Assembly (NCBI GenBank): GCA_963728155.1
Contig: CAVSJF010000007.1
Location: forward strand, 434,001 to 498,000
Direction: 5' to 3'
Origin: JACVRW01 sp963728155
Lineage (GTDB): Bacteria; Actinomycetota; Thermoleophilia; Solirubrobacterales; Thermoleophilaceae
Length of the DNA: 64,000 nt
Both the position numbers and the translations under genes were made by a program. Positions 35,832 to 44,184 of the stretch are shown piece by piece (position 1 is the first letter of the stretch; the number at the start of each line of letters is the position of its first letter). A model generated the notes under the pieces. That model made no database searches. It saw only the letters and a list, made by a program, of their open reading frames with translations, and was not told the DNA's origin.

Positions 35832-36752
35832 GTGGCGGCGAGCCGGAGTTCCTTCTCGACCCGGCTCGCCGCGGGTCCCCTGGTCATCGACGGGGGGCTC
35901 GCCACCGAACTCGAGAAGTACGGCCACGACCTGACCGATGCGCTGTGGTCCGCTCGGTTGCTGCGCGATAAGCCGGGCGACATCGAGGCGGTGCATCGCG
36001 CGTACTTCGAGGCCGGGGCCGACGTCGCGATCACCGCGAGCTACCACGCAAGCTTCGAGCGGTTCGCCGAGATCGGGGTCGGAGCGGAGGAGACCGCGCG
36101 GCTGCTCGCGCTGAGCGTGGAGCTCGCCCAGCGGGCCCGGGACGCGGCCCGACCCGACGGTCTCGTTGCCGCCTCCCTCGGGCCCTACGGCGTCGTCTTT
36201 GCCAACGGGACCGAGTACACCGGTGACTACTCCAGCTTGCGCGACGATCAGTTCGCCGAAGTGCATGGCCCGCGCATCGATGCGATGCTCGAGGCCGGGC
36301 CCGATTTGCTCGCGTTCGAGACGATCCCCGCGCACCGCGAGGTGCTCGCCCTGGTCGACCTGCTCGGAGACTACGACGGCGTCGAGGCGTGGATCACCTT
36401 CTGCTGCCGCGACGGCGAGCACCTGAGCGACGGCACGCCGGTCGAGCGATCGGCGCGAGCGGTGGCGGAGAGCGGGCGGGTTGCCGCACTGGGAGTCAAC
36501 TGCACGCCTCCCGAGCACATCGACTCGCTGTTGGAGCGCATTGGGGCCGTGACCGACCTGCCGATCCTGGTCTATCCCAACTGGGGGCGTATCTGGGATG
36601 GCGAGCGGTACGAGTGGAACGGGGTCGGCGTGGAGAGCTTCGCGCCCACCGTCATCGCCGGCTGGCAGGAGCGAGGCGCGCGCGGCATCGGAGGCTGCTG
36701 CGGCATCGGCCCGGACGCGATTGCCGATGTGGCGAGCGCCCTGCGACGGTGA
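35832..36752 (+). CDS. Homocysteine S-methyltransferase family protein (MmuM-like)
   Basis: 306 residues, GTG start. The fold is a zinc-dependent methyltransferase barrel: LVIDGGLATELEKYGHDL at the start, ITASYHASFERFAEIG, and zinc ligands GVNC (about residue 222) and the terminal GGCCGIGPD pair. It transfers a methyl group from S-methylmethionine or a betaine-like donor to homocysteine. It starts three bases after the repeat protein and is followed by an HhH-GPD protein with a GTGA overlap, so all lie in one operon. Methyl donor cannot be told. Confidence 0.85.
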   Translation: MAASRSSFSTRLAAGPLVIDGGLATELEKYGHDLTDALWSARLLRDKPGDIEAVHRAYFEAGADVAITASYHASFERFAEIGVGAEETARLLALSVELAQRARDAARPDGLVAASLGPYGVVFANGTEYTGDYSSLRDDQFAEVHGPRIDAMLEAGPDLLAFETIPAHREVLALVDLLGDYDGVEAWITFCCRDGEHLSDGTPVERSARAVAESGRVAALGVNCTPPEHIDSLLERIGAVTDLPILVYPNWGRIWDGERYEWNGVGVESFAPTVIAGWQERGARGIGGCCGIGPDAIADVASALRR

Positions 36753-37315
36753 CCCGCGTGCCCGAGCGTCTGTACTTCACGGAGTCCGATGAAGCCAATG
36801 CCCTGATCGCCTCGGATCCGATGGCCCTGCTCGTGGGTTTCGAGCTCGACCAGCGGGTCACGGTGATGAAGGCGTTCCAGGGGCCGCTCGCGCTGAAGGA
36901 GCGGCTCGGCGCCATCGACGCGGACACGCTGGCGTCAGCCGATCTCGAGCCGGTGTTCTTCGCCAAGCCGGTGATCCACCGCTACCCGCGCACGATGGCC
37001 AAGAGAGTGCACGAGCTGGCCGTGCACCTGCGCGAGCGCTACGACGGCGAGGCGGCGCGTGTATGGACGGACGCGGCGGACTCCGAAGAGCTTCGCGCCA
37101 ACATCGCTGCTCTGCCCGGCTTCGGCGAGATGAAGACCAAAACGCTCGGAGCGGTCCTCTTCAAGCACTTCGGTGTGGAGGCCGCCCGTGAGCTCGTGCC
37201 CTGGCATCCGACACTCGGCGACGTGGACTCGCCGCAGGCGCTCGAGGACTACCAGGCACAGAAGAGCCTCCACAAGGCCGAGTGGGCCAAGGCGGAGGGA
37301 CCGGTTCGGCGCTGA
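36749..37315 (+). CDS. HhH-GPD family protein (TIGR03252-type)
   Basis: 188 residues from GTG 36749, whose codon overlaps the previous TGA. LYFTESDEANALIASDPMAL, LLVGFELDQRVTVMKAFQGP, KRVHELAVHLRERYDG and ALPGFGEMKTKTLGAVLF (the helix-hairpin-helix) identify the uncharacterised actinobacterial HhH-GPD family. A DNA glycosylase-like fold is implied; the usual catalytic Lys/Asp set is unclear, so activity is unproven. Followed eight bases later by an SDR gene. Confidence 0.8.
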   Translation: MTRVPERLYFTESDEANALIASDPMALLVGFELDQRVTVMKAFQGPLALKERLGAIDADTLASADLEPVFFAKPVIHRYPRTMAKRVHELAVHLRERYDGEAARVWTDAADSEELRANIAALPGFGEMKTKTLGAVLFKHFGVEAARELVPWHPTLGDVDSPQALEDYQAQKSLHKAEWAKAEGPVRR

Positions 37316-37323
37316 CGCCGCCC

Positions 37324-38241
37324 ATGACCTCTCTCGATCGCCCGCTTGCCGGGCGCGTGGCCCTCGTCGCCGGCGCCACACGCGGCTGCGGCCGCGCCAT
37401 CGCCACCGAGCTGGGAGCGCTCGGCGCCACCGTCTACGGAAGCGGCCGCAGTACCCGCGCCGGTCGCTCGGTCATGAACCGCCCGGAGACCATCGAGGAC
37501 ACCGCGGAGCGGGTGACCGCCGCCGGCGGCGCTGGGATCGCCGTGCGCTGCGACCACTCAGACCCGGCGGAAGTGGCGGCGCTGACCGATCGCATCCGCG
37601 CCGATCACGGTCGCCTCGACGTGCTCGTCAACGACATCTGGGGCGGCGACCACCTCGTCAGCTGGGGCAAGCCGATCTGGGAGCACCCGCTCGACGCGAC
37701 GCTCACCGTCGTGCGCAACGGGGTCGAGACTCACCTCATCACCAGCCACTTTGCGATCCCGCTCCTGCTCGAGAGCGCGGACGGGCTCGTCGTGGAGGTC
37801 GGCGACGGCAAGGGTGACGCGCCCTACCGGACGAACATGCCCTATGACCTCGTCAAGTCGAGCGTGGTCCGGCTCGGCGAGGCGCTCGCCTGGGAGCTCG
37901 CGCCGCACGGCGTCACCGCGCTGAGCGTGACCCCCGGCTTCCTGCGCTCGGAGATGATGCTCGAGATCTACGGGGTGACCGAGGAGACCTGGCGCGAAGC
38001 GGCCGAGCGCGTCCCCTACTTCGAGCATTCCGAGACTCCGCATCTGCTCGGCCGGGGTGTGGCCGCGCTGGCGGCCGACTCGGAGCGCGCTCGCTTCGCC
38101 GGTCAGTGCCTGGGCTCTTGGGACCTCATGCGCGAGTACGACTTCACCGACACCGACGGACAGCGGCCGGACTGGGGCGCCGTCGACCGCCGGGCGCGCG
38201 AGCAAACGCTCAGCGGCGGCCACCCGGCGGCCGAGGAGTGA
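37324..38241 (+). CDS. Short-chain dehydrogenase/reductase
   Basis: 305 residues from ATG 37324. Cofactor motif ALVAGATRGCGRAIATELG, then VYGSGRSTR (Arg after the second strand hints at NADP). Active-site region YRTNMPYDLVKSSVVRLG carries the Tyr-x3-Lys pair, with TPGFLRSEMM after. NNAG is replaced by NDIWGG, and the loop before Tyr is long (VEVGDGKGDAPYRTNMPY), as in the subgroup around DHRS1. Substrate unknown. Part of the operon begun by the repeat-protein gene. Confidence 0.85.
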   Translation: MTSLDRPLAGRVALVAGATRGCGRAIATELGALGATVYGSGRSTRAGRSVMNRPETIEDTAERVTAAGGAGIAVRCDHSDPAEVAALTDRIRADHGRLDVLVNDIWGGDHLVSWGKPIWEHPLDATLTVVRNGVETHLITSHFAIPLLLESADGLVVEVGDGKGDAPYRTNMPYDLVKSSVVRLGEALAWELAPHGVTALSVTPGFLRSEMMLEIYGVTEETWREAAERVPYFEHSETPHLLGRGVAALAADSERARFAGQCLGSWDLMREYDFTDTDGQRPDWGAVDRRAREQTLSGGHPAAEE

Positions 38242-38315
38242 TCCTCGACGCGGTCCTCGCGCTCGCCCACCGGTAGCGTCTACCGCGACATCGACCGAGA
38301 CCAGGAGATTCCCCC

Positions 38316-38663
38316 ATGCCCTACATCGAAGGCTTCGTCGCTGCTGTGCCGACGGCCAACCGCGAGCGCTACATCGCGGACGCCACGAAGGCCGCCGAGT
38401 ACTTCAAGAACCTCGGCGCCACCAAGGTGGTCGAGTGCTGGGGCGACGACGTGCCTCGGGGCGAGGTGACGGACTTCTATCGGGCCACTCAGGCGAAGGA
38501 CGACGAAACCGTCATCTTCAGCTGGGTCGAGTACCCGGACAAGGCAACGCGCGACGCCGCCAACGAAAAGATGAGCGCCGACTCCGAGATGATGGACATG
38601 GAGATGCCCTTCGACGGCAAGCGGATGTTCTGGGGCGGCTTCGACCAGGTGCTTGGCGTTTAG
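38316..38663 (+). CDS. DUF1428 family protein (YbaA-like)
   Basis: 115 residues; GGAGA lies about ten bases before the ATG. A ferredoxin-like alpha-beta fold is expected: MPYIEGFVAAVPTANRERYI, ECWGDDVPRGEVTDFYRA, VIFSWVEYPDKATRDAAN and PFDGKRMFWGGFDQVL, which match the DUF1428 pattern closely. Function unknown in the family. Its TAG overlaps the stop of the convergent AraC gene by four bases. Last gene of the plus-strand run that begins at 34304. Confidence 0.9.
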   Translation: MPYIEGFVAAVPTANRERYIADATKAAEYFKNLGATKVVECWGDDVPRGEVTDFYRATQAKDDETVIFSWVEYPDKATRDAANEKMSADSEMMDMEMPFDGKRMFWGGFDQVLGV

Positions 38664-39646
38664 GCCGTCAGGGCGGCGCTGAGCGCGCGGTCCTGATCAC
38701 GGGCGCCTCTCCTGATCGCCCCCGGGGAAACGCCGATGACGCGCTTGAAGGCGCGGCTGAACGCGGCCTCGGAGCGGTAGCCGAGCCGGTCGGCGAGCTG
38801 GCCGACAGTGGTCCCCTCCTCCTTCAGCGCAGCTACCGCGACCTGCATGCGCCAGCGTGCGACGTAGCTCATCACCGGCTCGCCGACGACCTCGGTGAAG
38901 CGGGCGGCGAAGGCCGAGCGCGACATCGCCAGCTCGTGGGCCAGGGACGCGACGGTCCAGTTCCGAGCGGGGTCGCGATGGATGTTCGATATGGCGCGGC
39001 CGATCTGGGGGTCCTGTAGAGCTCCCAGCCAGCCTCTCTGCGCGGCCGGGTCGCTCTCGATCCAAGCCCGGATTGCCTGGATCACGAGGATGTCCCCTAG
39101 TCGCGTGATCACGGCCTCGCCGCCGGGCCGGAGCTCGCCGGCCTCGGACGCCATCAGTCGCAGCGTGCTCTGCATCCACTCCAGCCTGGGCGAGCTGGAC
39201 GCCTCGATGTGGATCGTGCTCGGGAGGATGCCGATGAGGTTGCCGGCGGCCGGGTGCTCGAAGCGCACGGCCCCGCAGATCAGGCCGGTCGGCGCGCCAC
39301 CCCCGCCGTGGCGAAGGATCTCGTAGCGGTCGCTGACGAGCTCACGCTCGAGGGAGAGAATGTCGGGCGCGTGAGCTTCCGGCTCGCTGCGCAGCACGTG
39401 GCCCTCCCCGTGCGGCACGAGCGCGAGGTCTCCGAGCTGGATCCAATCTCGCTGCTCGGCGCCGGTCTCGAGCCATGAGCGCCCCGCGGTGACCACGTGA
39501 AACCAGAGGTATCCCGGCATCGGCGGCAGCGTGAGTCCCCAGGGTGCGGTGAGCTCCGAGCGGCAGTAGTACGCCCCGTTCATGCGCAGGAAGTGCAGTG
39601 CCTCGCCGAGGGGATCGGACGGCGGGAAGGGGTCGGGCGCGTCCAT
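38660..39646 (-). CDS. AraC-family regulator with cupin sensor domain
   Basis: 328 residues from ATG 39646; a GTG ten codons earlier is an alternative. Residues 1-190 are a cupin-type ligand domain (LPPMPGYLWFHVVTAGRSWLE; LALVPHGEGHVLRSEP). The double HTH is at the C-terminus: WTVASLAHELAMSRSAFAARF, then TTVGQLADRLGYRSEAAFSRAFKR. This CumR/AraC_6 type often senses aldehydes or acts on nearby dehydrogenases. It is divergent from the cupin gene at 39790; the repeat at 39707-39732 lies between them. Confidence 0.85.
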   Translation of the reverse strand: MDAPDPFPPSDPLGEALHFLRMNGAYYCRSELTAPWGLTLPPMPGYLWFHVVTAGRSWLETGAEQRDWIQLGDLALVPHGEGHVLRSEPEAHAPDILSLERELVSDRYEILRHGGGGAPTGLICGAVRFEHPAAGNLIGILPSTIHIEASSSPRLEWMQSTLRLMASEAGELRPGGEAVITRLGDILVIQAIRAWIESDPAAQRGWLGALQDPQIGRAISNIHRDPARNWTVASLAHELAMSRSAFAARFTEVVGEPVMSYVARWRMQVAVAALKEEGTTVGQLADRLGYRSEAAFSRAFKRVIGVSPGAIRRGARDQDRALSAALTA

Positions 39647-39706
39647 GACTGCCAAGTATGCATCTTCATTACCCACCTCGTCCAGCGAGTGGACGATTGA
39701 GCATGT

Positions 39707-39732
39707 ATTGGCCGGTTTCGGTCATAGCCAAT
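39707..39732. promoter_or_regulatory. Inverted repeat between AraC regulator and cupin gene
   Basis: ATTGGC (39707-39712) and GCCAAT (39727-39732) are perfect inverted copies, 20 bases apart centre to centre, about two helix turns. They lie in the 143-base gap between divergent starts. The spacing suits a dimeric regulator, perhaps the AraC protein, although AraC proteins more often bind direct repeats. Site seen, binding inferred. Confidence 0.35.
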
Positions 39733-39789
39733 CCTCGTACAGCCCGAGACACTGGACGCATTGCATTTGACGACCAGATCGGAGCGACC

Positions 39790-40419
39790 ATGGCGTACAC
39801 AGGACAGACACTCGAGAACCCGGCCAGCGGAGAGCGGATCACGTTCCGTCGGACGTCGGCAAACACGGGTGGCGAGCTGCTGGCGATCGACCTCGAGCTT
39901 CCCGCGCGCCGACGGGTCCCGGGCGGCCAGCACATCCACCCGACCCAGGAGGAGCGCTTCGAGGTCGTAGAGGGCACGATGCGCTTCAAGATGGGACGCA
40001 AGCGGGTCGTCGCAGGGCCCGGCGAGGTGGTCGTCGTCCCCGCCGGCCAGAAGCACGACTTCGCGAACGTCGGTGACGATGACGCGCTCGTCCGCGTCGA
40101 GGTGCGTCCGGCGCTGAACATGGAGCAGCTCTTCGAGAGCGCCGTCGGCCTCGCCGAGGAGGGCCGCACGATGCTGGGCGGCATCCCGAGGCCCCTCGAC
40201 CTCGCCCTGTTCACCCAGGAGTTCGAGGATGAGGTTCAGGGAGCGTTCCCGCCGCGCTGGCTGCAGCGCATCGTCCTCGCGCCGCTGGCCCGGCTCGCGA
40301 GGCGCCGCGTCCGGCGGAGGAAGGGCTACGAGGTTGCCGACGTGGCGGCCTCGGCGAGCGCCGCGAGGAGGGCGGCGGTGGCCGGCGGGTCGGGCGGGTC
40401 GCCGTACGTCGCGGCGTAG
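39790..40419 (+). CDS. Cupin-domain protein with basic C-terminal extension
   Basis: 209 residues from ATG 39790 with CGGAGCG upstream. The first 105 residues are a single cupin: QHIHPTQEERFEVVEGTMRF carries the two His and Glu of motif 1, and VPAGQKHDFANVG the His of motif 2. After residue 115 comes a helical part ending in a basic stretch (LAPLARLARRRVRRRKGYEVAD). The last 94 bases overlap the convergent LysR gene, an unusually long overlap. Small cupins of this type bind metals or sugars; the activity is unknown. Confidence 0.75.
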   Translation: MAYTGQTLENPASGERITFRRTSANTGGELLAIDLELPARRRVPGGQHIHPTQEERFEVVEGTMRFKMGRKRVVAGPGEVVVVPAGQKHDFANVGDDDALVRVEVRPALNMEQLFESAVGLAEEGRTMLGGIPRPLDLALFTQEFEDEVQGAFPPRWLQRIVLAPLARLARRRVRRRKGYEVADVAASASAARRAAVAGGSGGSPYVAA

Positions 40420-41201
40420 ATGTGGCGCTGCTTGCCGGGCAGTTCGGTCGCGACGACGCCCTCGATGTGATGGGCGCGCAGCGACAGGCCCGTCTGGGTC
40501 GCCACCCCGAGCCCCGCGGCGACCAGCGACTGCATCACGACCATGTCGTCGGAGCTGCAACCGATCCGCGGCTCGAACCCGGCGTCGGCGCACACCGACA
40601 GCAGGTGGCTGGCGCAGCGCTCGCAGCCGGCGATCCAGGTGGCGTCGGACAGGCCGGCCAGCGTCGGCTCATGGCGCGGCGACAGGACGTAGACCGGATC
40701 GTCGAGCAGGTGGTGCAGGCGGAGCGCGGACGGCTCGGGCTCGGTCTCCTCGTAGCGGAAGATGATCGCGACCTCCACCTTGCCGGTGCGAAGCAGCTCG
40801 ATCGCCTCGGGCGGATGCGTGTCGGTCAGGCTGATCTGCAGGCCCGGGTGCCTTTCGGCGAGTGTGGCCGCGGCGGCCGGCACGAGCGCCCCGATCGCGG
40901 AGGCGAAGGCGGCCAGGCGAACCCGTCCGGCGGTCAGCCCCACATGCGCGGAGAGCTCCGCGCCGGCCGCGTCGATGCGCCCGAGGATCTCGGTCGCGCG
41001 GTCGGCCAGCAGCTGCCCGGCGGGGGTCACCCGGATGCCGCGCCCGACCCGCTGCAGCAGCTGCGCGCCGGTCTCGGCCTCGAGCCGCCCGAGGTGATGG
41101 GTCACCGACGGCTGGGAGTAGTTGAGCTCCTTCGCGGCCGCCGTTACCGATCCGTTGCGCGCGACGGCCTCGATGATGCGCAGTCGGGTCACGTCGAGCA
41201 T
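40326..41201 (-). CDS. LysR-type transcriptional regulator
   Basis: 291 residues. N-terminal HTH: LRIIEAVARNGSVTAAAKEL, NYSQPSVTHHLGRLEAETGA, with the usual LysR spacing, then an effector domain from about 88 (GRVRLAAFASAIGALVPAAA; ELLRTGKVEVAIIFRYEE). Four Cys lie in the effector domain (GCERCASHLLSVCADAGFE), interesting because the divergent gene is a cysteine-dioxygenase-like enzyme. The shared gap (41202-41277) is where its site should be. A regulator of that gene is the natural reading. Confidence 0.85.
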   Translation of the reverse strand: MLDVTRLRIIEAVARNGSVTAAAKELNYSQPSVTHHLGRLEAETGAQLLQRVGRGIRVTPAGQLLADRATEILGRIDAAGAELSAHVGLTAGRVRLAAFASAIGALVPAAAATLAERHPGLQISLTDTHPPEAIELLRTGKVEVAIIFRYEETEPEPSALRLHHLLDDPVYVLSPRHEPTLAGLSDATWIAGCERCASHLLSVCADAGFEPRIGCSSDDMVVMQSLVAAGLGVATQTGLSLRAHHIEGVVATELPGKQRHIYAATYGDPPDPPATAALLAALAEAATSATS

Positions 41202-41277
41202 CCATCAACTCTATCTATGAATAAACCCGAAAGTTGGCATTGGACTTATGGGACGTCAATCAGCAGTCTCTGGGGCC

Positions 41278-41790
41278 ATGACCACGACACAGACACCTCC
41301 CGCCACCGAACTCGCCGCCCTGGTCGACGGTGTCCGGACCGCCGTCACCGCGCATGCCGGATGGTCCGAGACCGCGCAGCTCGTCACCGAGGAGCTCCGC
41401 CGGCACCTGCCCACGCCGGAGGTGCTGACCGACGAGGAGCGCGCGGGCGCGCCGGACGGCTACCGCGCCCACAACCTCTATGTCGAGCCCGACGGGTCGT
41501 TCTCGATCGTCGCCCTGGTGTGGCGGCCCGGCCAGCTGACGCGCATCCACGACCACGTCACCTGGTGCACGTTCGGCGTCATCCAGGGGGTCGAGCACGA
41601 GGAGCTGTTCGACGCCGACCTGAACCTGGTCGGCCGCAGCGAGAACCACGTCGGCGACGTCAGCGGTTTCGCGCCGCCCGGCGACATCCACCGCGTGCAC
41701 AACACCGGCGCGGCGACGGCGATCTCCATCCACGTCTACGGCACCGACGTGACGCGCGTGGGCTCAAGTGCGCGCCGCTATTACGACTGA
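41278..41790 (+). CDS. Cysteine dioxygenase family protein
   Basis: 170 residues from ATG 41278. A small cupin with the thiol-dioxygenase triad of His: RIHDHVTWCTFGV gives His91 and His93, and APPGDIHRVHN His138. Cys97 lies where the crosslinked Cys sits in cysteine dioxygenases. It would add O2 to cysteine (or another thiol such as 3-mercaptopropionate) using Fe(II) to give the sulfinate. It is divergent from a LysR regulator. The next gene begins 24 bases later, so the two may be co-transcribed. Confidence 0.8.
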   Translation: MTTTQTPPATELAALVDGVRTAVTAHAGWSETAQLVTEELRRHLPTPEVLTDEERAGAPDGYRAHNLYVEPDGSFSIVALVWRPGQLTRIHDHVTWCTFGVIQGVEHEELFDADLNLVGRSENHVGDVSGFAPPGDIHRVHNTGAATAISIHVYGTDVTRVGSSARRYYD

Positions 41791-41814
41791 TCTAAAGGAA
41801 AGGGAGCTGCAGCG

Positions 41815-42447
41815 ATGTCATTCACATATGTCCATTTTTTCTCGGTCTCGCTCGATGGTTTCGGTACGGGGGAGGGTCAGACGAAGGATCTGCATTTCGG
41901 TCACGCCGGGGAGCGTCTGCACACCTGGATGTTCAAGACCCGGTCGTGGGAGCCCGGCGGTAGCGGCGGCGTCGACGACGTGTTCGTCGCCCGCCACGAT
42001 CAGGGGATCGGGGCCGAGATCATGGGGGCGGGGAAGTTCGGCCACCCCGGCTGGGAGGACGACCCGGACTGGAAGGGGGCGTGGGGTCCCAACCCGCCGT
42101 TTCACACACCGGTCTTTGTCTTGACCCATCACACGCGCCCGTCGATCGAGATGGAGGGCGGCACCACGTTTCACTTCCTCGACGCGCCGCCTGTCGAGGC
42201 GCTCGAGACGGCCCGCGACGCCGCCGACGGCAAGGACGTACGCATCGGCGGAGGTCCCACCGTGATCCGCGAGTTCCTTGCTGCCGGGCTCGTCGACCAT
42301 GCGCACTTCGTGGTGGTCCCGATCCTGCTCGGCCGTGGCGTGCGGCTCTGGGACGGACTGGAGGGCCTCGAGAAGGACTACGAGGTCGAGGCCACCTCCT
42401 CCCCCAGCGGAGTCACGCACGTGACGTTCACCCGAACGGCCTCCTAG
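41815..42447 (+). CDS. Dihydrofolate-reductase-like protein (RibD C-terminal domain family)
   Basis: 210 residues; GGAAAGGGAGC lies just ahead of the ATG. It begins with the family strand HFFSVSLDGFG and continues PVFVLTHHTRP, GKDVRIGGGPTVIREFLAAG, and DHAHFVVVPILLGRGVRLW, the NADPH-binding and C-terminal motifs of the RibD_C/DfrA-like group. Most members are uncharacterised reductases, not true DHFR. It ends three bases before the MarR operator at 42450. Confidence 0.85.
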   Translation: MSFTYVHFFSVSLDGFGTGEGQTKDLHFGHAGERLHTWMFKTRSWEPGGSGGVDDVFVARHDQGIGAEIMGAGKFGHPGWEDDPDWKGAWGPNPPFHTPVFVLTHHTRPSIEMEGGTTFHFLDAPPVEALETARDAADGKDVRIGGGPTVIREFLAAGLVDHAHFVVVPILLGRGVRLWDGLEGLEKDYEVEATSSPSGVTHVTFTRTAS

Positions 42448-42449
42448 TT

Positions 42450-42467
42450 CTCTGACTAGTATCAGAG
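42450..42467. promoter_or_regulatory. MarR-type palindrome overlapping the start of the MarR-GNAT gene
   Basis: CTCTGACTAGTATCAGAG has perfect 6-base arms (CTCTGA/TCAGAG) around CTAGTA, and stops one base before the ATG at 42469. It lies directly where the ribosome-binding site and promoter -10 should be. Such a site fits autorepression by the MarR domain encoded just downstream. The palindrome is seen; the binding is inferred. Confidence 0.6.
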
Positions 42468-42468
42468 G

Positions 42469-43374
42469 ATGTCCTCGCTTGTCGGGCAGGTGCGTCGATT
42501 CAACCGCACGATCACCCAGCGCGTCGGAGCCCTGAACGACCACTTCCTCTCCCAAGATCGGTCGCTCTCCCACTCGCGGCTGCTGTGGGAGATCGGAACG
42601 GAGGGTGGCGAGATCGTCATGCTGCGCTCCCGCCTGGGCGTGGATTCAGGACAGATGAGCCGCATGCTCCGCGCGCTCGAAGGCGACGGGCTCGTCACCG
42701 TGACACCGAGCGACGCCGACGCTCGCGTTCGAGTGATGCGCCTCACCCCCGAAGGTCTCGCCGAACGAGCCACTCTCGACGAGCGCAGCGACGAGGTGGC
42801 CGCCTCGATCCTGAACCCGCTCGACGAGGCGCAGCGCGCCGAGCTCGTCAGCGCGATGCGGACCGTCGAACGGCTCATCGTCACGTCCCTCATCGAGTTG
42901 CGCCAAGTCGATCCCGCCGGCTCTGACGCGCAGCGCTGCCTGCGCGCGTACGTGGCGGAGCTCAATCGTCGAGCACCCGAGCGAGGCTTTGACCCCAGCA
43001 AGGGCGCCACGGCCGACCCACACGAGGTGCGGCCACCGAGGGGAGCGTTCGTCCTCGCCTACCTCCGCGGCGAAGCCATCGGCTGCGGCGCGGTCAAGCA
43101 CCAACCCGACAAGGTCACGGACATCAAGCGAATGTGGATCGCGGAATCAGCGCGAGGCCTGGGCCTCGGTCGCCGGCTCCTCGAGCACCTCGAGCACCTC
43201 GCTCATGAGCACGGATCGAACGAGGCGCATCTCGAGACCAGCGACGTGCTGCCGGAGGCAATCACGCTGTACCGATCGTCGGGCTACGTCGAAGTCCCGC
43301 CGTTCAACGACGAGCCGTTCGCCGATCGGTGGTTCATGAAGCCGTTGCCTCAGCGGGCTGAAGTCCCGAGCTGA
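42469..43374 (+). CDS. MarR regulator fused to a GNAT acetyltransferase
   Basis: 301 residues. Residues 1-145 are a MarR winged helix (SHSRLLWEIGTEGGEIVMLR; LGVDSGQMSRMLRALEGDGL; DADARVRVMRLTPEG). Residues 150-295 are a GNAT domain: IGCGAVKHQPDKVTDIKRMW, ARGLGLGRRLLEHLEHLA (the acetyl-CoA loop), and EAITLYRSSGYVEVPPF. Such fusions are known; they may couple sensing to acetylation of the inducing compound. The gene seems to use the ATG right after the palindrome, leaving little leader. Its 3' end overlaps the convergent methyltransferase by 25 bases. Confidence 0.9.
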   Translation: MSSLVGQVRRFNRTITQRVGALNDHFLSQDRSLSHSRLLWEIGTEGGEIVMLRSRLGVDSGQMSRMLRALEGDGLVTVTPSDADARVRVMRLTPEGLAERATLDERSDEVAASILNPLDEAQRAELVSAMRTVERLIVTSLIELRQVDPAGSDAQRCLRAYVAELNRRAPERGFDPSKGATADPHEVRPPRGAFVLAYLRGEAIGCGAVKHQPDKVTDIKRMWIAESARGLGLGRRLLEHLEHLAHEHGSNEAHLETSDVLPEAITLYRSSGYVEVPPFNDEPFADRWFMKPLPQRAEVPS

Positions 43375-44180
43375 CCCCAGCTCTGCACGATTCGCGGTAC
43401 GGCCATGAGCGTCGTTGTGTCGGCGGCGAGCCGATGGAGCTCATACAGCACCGCGTTGACCTCGTCACGTGTGGTCACCCGCTCCGCGATGGCGCTGTCC
43501 GCGATGTTCTCGAGGGTCAGCGGGGTCAGGAGCTTGATGTCGCCGCCCACCCCCGATGGGCTGACCGCCGCGGGCTGAACCACGTTGACGCCAACGGGCG
43601 CGAGACCCGCGCCGCCGAGAAGAGCCGGCAGCCGGCGCCCGAGGTTGGGGTCGGCCCGGCGCGCCCGAGCCGTCTCGGAGTAGAGCTCTCCGTAGCGCTC
43701 GAATGCCGGGCTGGCGGGGTGGCAGAAGGTGCCGCTGGCGTCTATGTCCTCGACGATCAGCACTCCCCCCTGCCGGAGCCCGCAGACGATCCGGGCCACC
43801 GCGGCCGCCGGATCGGTGAGGTGCGTGAGGAGGAAGCGAACGTAGATCGCGTCGTACTCGGGGGCGAGTGCGGAATCGAGGATGTCGGCCACGCGGTACT
43901 CGACGTTGTCGATCCCGGCCTCGGCCGCCTCGCTTCGCGCGATGGCCAGCTTGGTCTCGTCGGTGTCGATGCCGACGGCATGGCCCCCGGGGGCAATTCT
44001 GCGGGCGAGCTCACGGGTGACGTCTCCGCCGCCGCACCCCACGTCGAGACAGCGCCAGCCCGGCGCGATCGCCTGCCTGTCGAGCAACGCCGAGGTGGTC
44101 GGCGCCATCGCGCGGGCGAGCACGCGGAGACGCTCGCGACCCGCGAGCCCTCCGCGGATGATGTAGCTGCCGGCCGTCAA
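43350..44180 (-). CDS. Class I SAM-dependent methyltransferase
   Basis: 276 residues. SAM motif I is CLDVGCGGGDVTRELARR, then GIDTDETKLAIARSEAAEAG and YDAIYVRFLLTHLTDP, with ILIVEDIDASG-type motif III (GGVLIVEDIDAS). It belongs to the UbiE/Methyltransf_11/25 group; the substrate is not evident. Located at the end of a minus-strand operon: PhyH dioxygenase, hydrolase-like protein, MFS transporter, methyltransferase, with a four-base gap to the transporter. Confidence 0.85.
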   Translation of the reverse strand: MTAGSYIIRGGLAGRERLRVLARAMAPTTSALLDRQAIAPGWRCLDVGCGGGDVTRELARRIAPGGHAVGIDTDETKLAIARSEAAEAGIDNVEYRVADILDSALAPEYDAIYVRFLLTHLTDPAAAVARIVCGLRQGGVLIVEDIDASGTFCHPASPAFERYGELYSETARARRADPNLGRRLPALLGGAGLAPVGVNVVQPAAVSPSGVGGDIKLLTPLTLENIADSAIAERVTTRDEVNAVLYELHRLAADTTTLMAVPRIVQSWGQLGTSAR

Positions 44181-44184
44181 TGGC

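Noticed and set aside
41202..41277. T-N11-A LysR site between LysR and cysteine dioxygenase genes
   Set aside because: The gap is AT-richer and must hold promoters, but no clear inverted repeat with LysR spacing could be fixed, so no site is listed.
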